Origin: Clostridia bacterium
GTDB taxonomy: Bacteria > Bacillota > Clostridia > Christensenellales > CAG-138
Length of the DNA: 64,000 nucleotides
Direction of reading: 5' to 3'
Assembly: GCA_017547885.1 (NCBI GenBank)
Contig: JAFYOP010000006.1
Span: 99,065 to 163,064 of the forward strand
The position numbers and the translations under genes were made by a program. Positions within the stretch are counted from its first letter, which is position 1; the number at the start of each line of letters is the position of its first letter. The notes under the pieces are model-generated. The model saw only the letters and a program-made list of their open reading frames with translations, had not been told where the DNA came from and ran no database searches. Below are positions 62,575 to 64,000 of the stretch, in pieces.

Positions 62575-63852
62575 TTAGAAGCCGAAAAATGCGGCTACTG
62601 CTGCAAAGAAGGGCATATCGCCGGTCTTGGGGATAGCTACAGCAGAGCACTCAACAAGGCCGTCGGGGGTAAAGTTAGTGGTAACAGAGGTAGAATTCCA
62701 GCGTACGGTTACCCACTCTGCGCTGGGATCGATGCAGCCTACGGTAAAGAACTTGCCGTCGCCGGTGAAGGGAACTTCCACGCCGTCGATTTCAACGGAG
62801 GTGGGCACAGCGGTCTTGGAGGTGCTGAAGCTGTTGCCGCCCTCATATTCTACATCGATGCCGGAGCCGGAAGAAGGCTTGCTTTCGGGAGTGGGGGGCT
62901 CATATGCCATAATGTATCCGCCGGGAATATCTTTTTTTGCACCCTTGATGTTTATGCCCTCTTCATTAGGTACTTCAAAACCGGAAGCTTTGGCATCTGT
63001 GCCATCATCACCGCTGGTTACAACTATCGGATAGTTATCTTCCACAGTAGACTCAAATTTGTTATTTTCGTCGTTTACATCCAAATCGAGCTTGCCGGCA
63101 TCATCCTTCTCTCTTGCTACTACAGGCTGTTTTGCTGTAATTTCAGTACCCCTTATGGTAATGTCGCTGTTATAAGGGCTGCCTGAAGCACCGATACGAA
63201 TACCATAACCGTCTACGTTTATCCTGCAGCCTGTAATGGTAACACCCTCCTCGGAGCAGCCAAGGCTTATGCCGTTTTTGCCTCCGGTAACGGAGCAGTT
63301 TTCAATTGTCAGACCCTTTTCTACATTTTTAAGTTGCATGAGGCTATGCATACCGGTAGCGGTACAACCAGTAACGGTAAGATTTAAGCAACCACCGGTA
63401 TACTGCTTAATAGCAGCTGCGGTCTTGTCAGTATCAGTAAAGGAACAGTCTTTCACAGTTACATTGTTGGTGTACCTGGTAGCATCTGTGCCATCGCCCA
63501 GACGGATGCATGCATCGCTGATACTGGATGCATTAAACTTTACATTCTCAATGGTAACACCTGCGGTGTCATACCTCTTGCTCTTACCGTCCACAGTAAT
63601 GGTACCGGTCATGGTCTTGCCATTACCGTCAATTGTAAGCTGTACGTTTTCTTTCTGCTCAACAGTTACATTCTCAGCACAATCATTCCGCAGAGTAATG
63701 GTGCCGCCAACTGCTTCTGCAGCATCAATAGCTGCCTGCAGGGTAGCATATTCAGTACCATTGAATTCTGCAACATTTCCCGCTGCCATTGCCACGCCGG
63801 ATACTGACATCACCATTGCCAGCACCAGAACGAATGTTAAGAACTTTTTCAT
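62575..63852 (-). CDS. Secreted right-handed beta-helix protein with short C-terminal sorting-like motif
   Basis: A 425-residue secreted protein. A signal peptide (about residues 1-24, MKKFLTFVLVLAMVMS, cut after AMAA) precedes a parallel beta-helix region (about 40-240) with repeats such as VTVKDCSFTDTD, LTIENCSVTGG and VTITGCRINVD, as in pectate-lyase-like adhesins or polysaccharide lyases. A Ser/Pro linker and an Ig-like C-terminal part follow. The end, IPKTGD plus about 13 hydrophobic residues, resembles an LPxTG anchor but lacks the positively charged tail. The start is the ATG at 63852, with GAAAGGA about 12 bases upstream. No catalytic residues are assigned. Confidence 0.85.
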   Translation of the reverse strand: MKKFLTFVLVLAMVMSVSGVAMAAGNVAEFNGTEYATLQAAIDAAEAVGGTITLRNDCAENVTVEQKENVQLTIDGNGKTMTGTITVDGKSKRYDTAGVTIENVKFNASSISDACIRLGDGTDATRYTNNVTVKDCSFTDTDKTAAAIKQYTGGCLNLTVTGCTATGMHSLMQLKNVEKGLTIENCSVTGGKNGISLGCSEEGVTITGCRINVDGYGIRIGASGSPYNSDITIRGTEITAKQPVVAREKDDAGKLDLDVNDENNKFESTVEDNYPIVVTSGDDGTDAKASGFEVPNEEGINIKGAKKDIPGGYIMAYEPPTPESKPSSGSGIDVEYEGGNSFSTSKTAVPTSVEIDGVEVPFTGDGKFFTVGCIDPSAEWVTVRWNSTSVTTNFTPDGLVECSAVAIPKTGDMPFFAAVAAFFGF

Positions 63853-63890
63853 TGCAAGTGAAGTTCCTTTCAAAAATTATTTTTATATAA

Positions 63891-63925
63891 CAAAAACACC
63901 GCCCCCGAATTTACCGGGTGCGGTG
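63891..63925 (-). terminator. Hairpin upstream of the beta-helix gene: leader attenuator or end of an upstream unit
   Basis: CACCGC (63897-63902) pairs with GCGGTG (63920-63925) and inner CCCG pairs with CGGG; the minus strand continues with TTTTTG. It lies only 40 bases before the start codon of the downstream gene, so it is either the terminator of a gene beyond the window or an attenuator in the leader. Confidence 0.7.
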
Positions 63926-64000
63926 CAAAGTTATCCTGTTATTGTCGGAATTTACAGCATCACAAATAAGGCAGAAATTATCCTGCCTGCCTGCCTGCCT
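63926..64000. repeat. Window-end region with CTGC microsatellite
   Basis: The last 18 bases are about four and a half copies of CTGC (63983-64000), continuing off the edge. On the minus strand GGCAG and CTGCC can also pair across 14-20 bases. No gene is seen here. Confidence 0.5.

Overview
The window is chromosomal DNA from an endospore-forming, Gram-positive-type anaerobe, most likely a member of the class Clostridia. The evidence is a spoVAC-spoVAD-spoVAE cluster, a Rex repressor, the order pnp-ylxY-M16 peptidase, SepF with a short DivIVA-domain protein, a C_GCAxxG_C_C protein, a TAXI-TRAP system and strong AGGAGG-type ribosome binding sites. I saw no rRNA, tRNA or CRISPR array, and I cannot name a genus.

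Layout. 0-4.7 kb: a repeat-rich DUF937 protein cut by the left edge, glycogen phosphorylase, then a MarR regulator with a C_GCAxxG_C_C protein. 4.7-10.6 kb: the rod-shape cluster mreB-mreC-mreD-mrdA, with maf divergent from mreB. 10.7-18.4 kb: rex, uvrA, uvrB, a Dabb protein, coaX and an ECF-type S component. 18.6-20.3 kb: a VanW-domain envelope protein.

20.3-33.6 kb is an integrated mobilizable element of the Tn4451 kind. It carries tnpV at the left and mobC, a MobA-type relaxase, tnpW and a large serine recombinase at the right. It appears to have entered the loop of an intrinsic terminator shared by the VanW gene and spoVAE: the two terminator arms now lie at opposite ends of the element. 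Its cargo is an AT-richer block of six co-directional genes (21.2-28.2 kb): an Xre-type regulator with a hydrophobic tail, a glycine-rich membrane protein, a small coiled-coil protein, an unrecognised 454-residue protein, a 984-residue zinc-ribbon/nuclease/NUMOD1-like protein and a protein with two HEPN-like repeats. This looks like an undescribed, possibly defensive system. Behind it lies about 1.4 kb of non-coding DNA with a regular array of 25-nt palindromes, a second hairpin family sharing a GGCTACCA loop, a candidate structured RNA with its own promoter and terminator, and a probable oriT.

33.7-38.3 kb: the spoVA genes, a DUF1538 membrane protein with a double PII-like partner and a 46-residue membrane peptide. 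38.4-48 kb: a YgiQ radical SAM protein and a 2547-residue cyclic beta-glucan synthase-like enzyme. 48-55 kb: divIVA-like, sepF, yggS, an HlyD-like protein, an M16 peptidase, a degenerate polysaccharide deacetylase (ylxY) and pnp, all on the minus strand. 55-58.9 kb: a TAXI-TRAP operon. 59.1-62.4 kb: a TetM-like translational GTPase fused to a YacP/Rae1-type NYN RNase domain, overlapping a ylmH-like gene, which together suggest a ribosome-rescue pair. The right end holds a secreted beta-helix protein with a truncated sorting signal.

Most chromosomal genes are on the minus strand and form short operons closed by clear intrinsic terminators. Many starts were moved inward from the longest possible one because the ribosome binding site lies inside the open frame.
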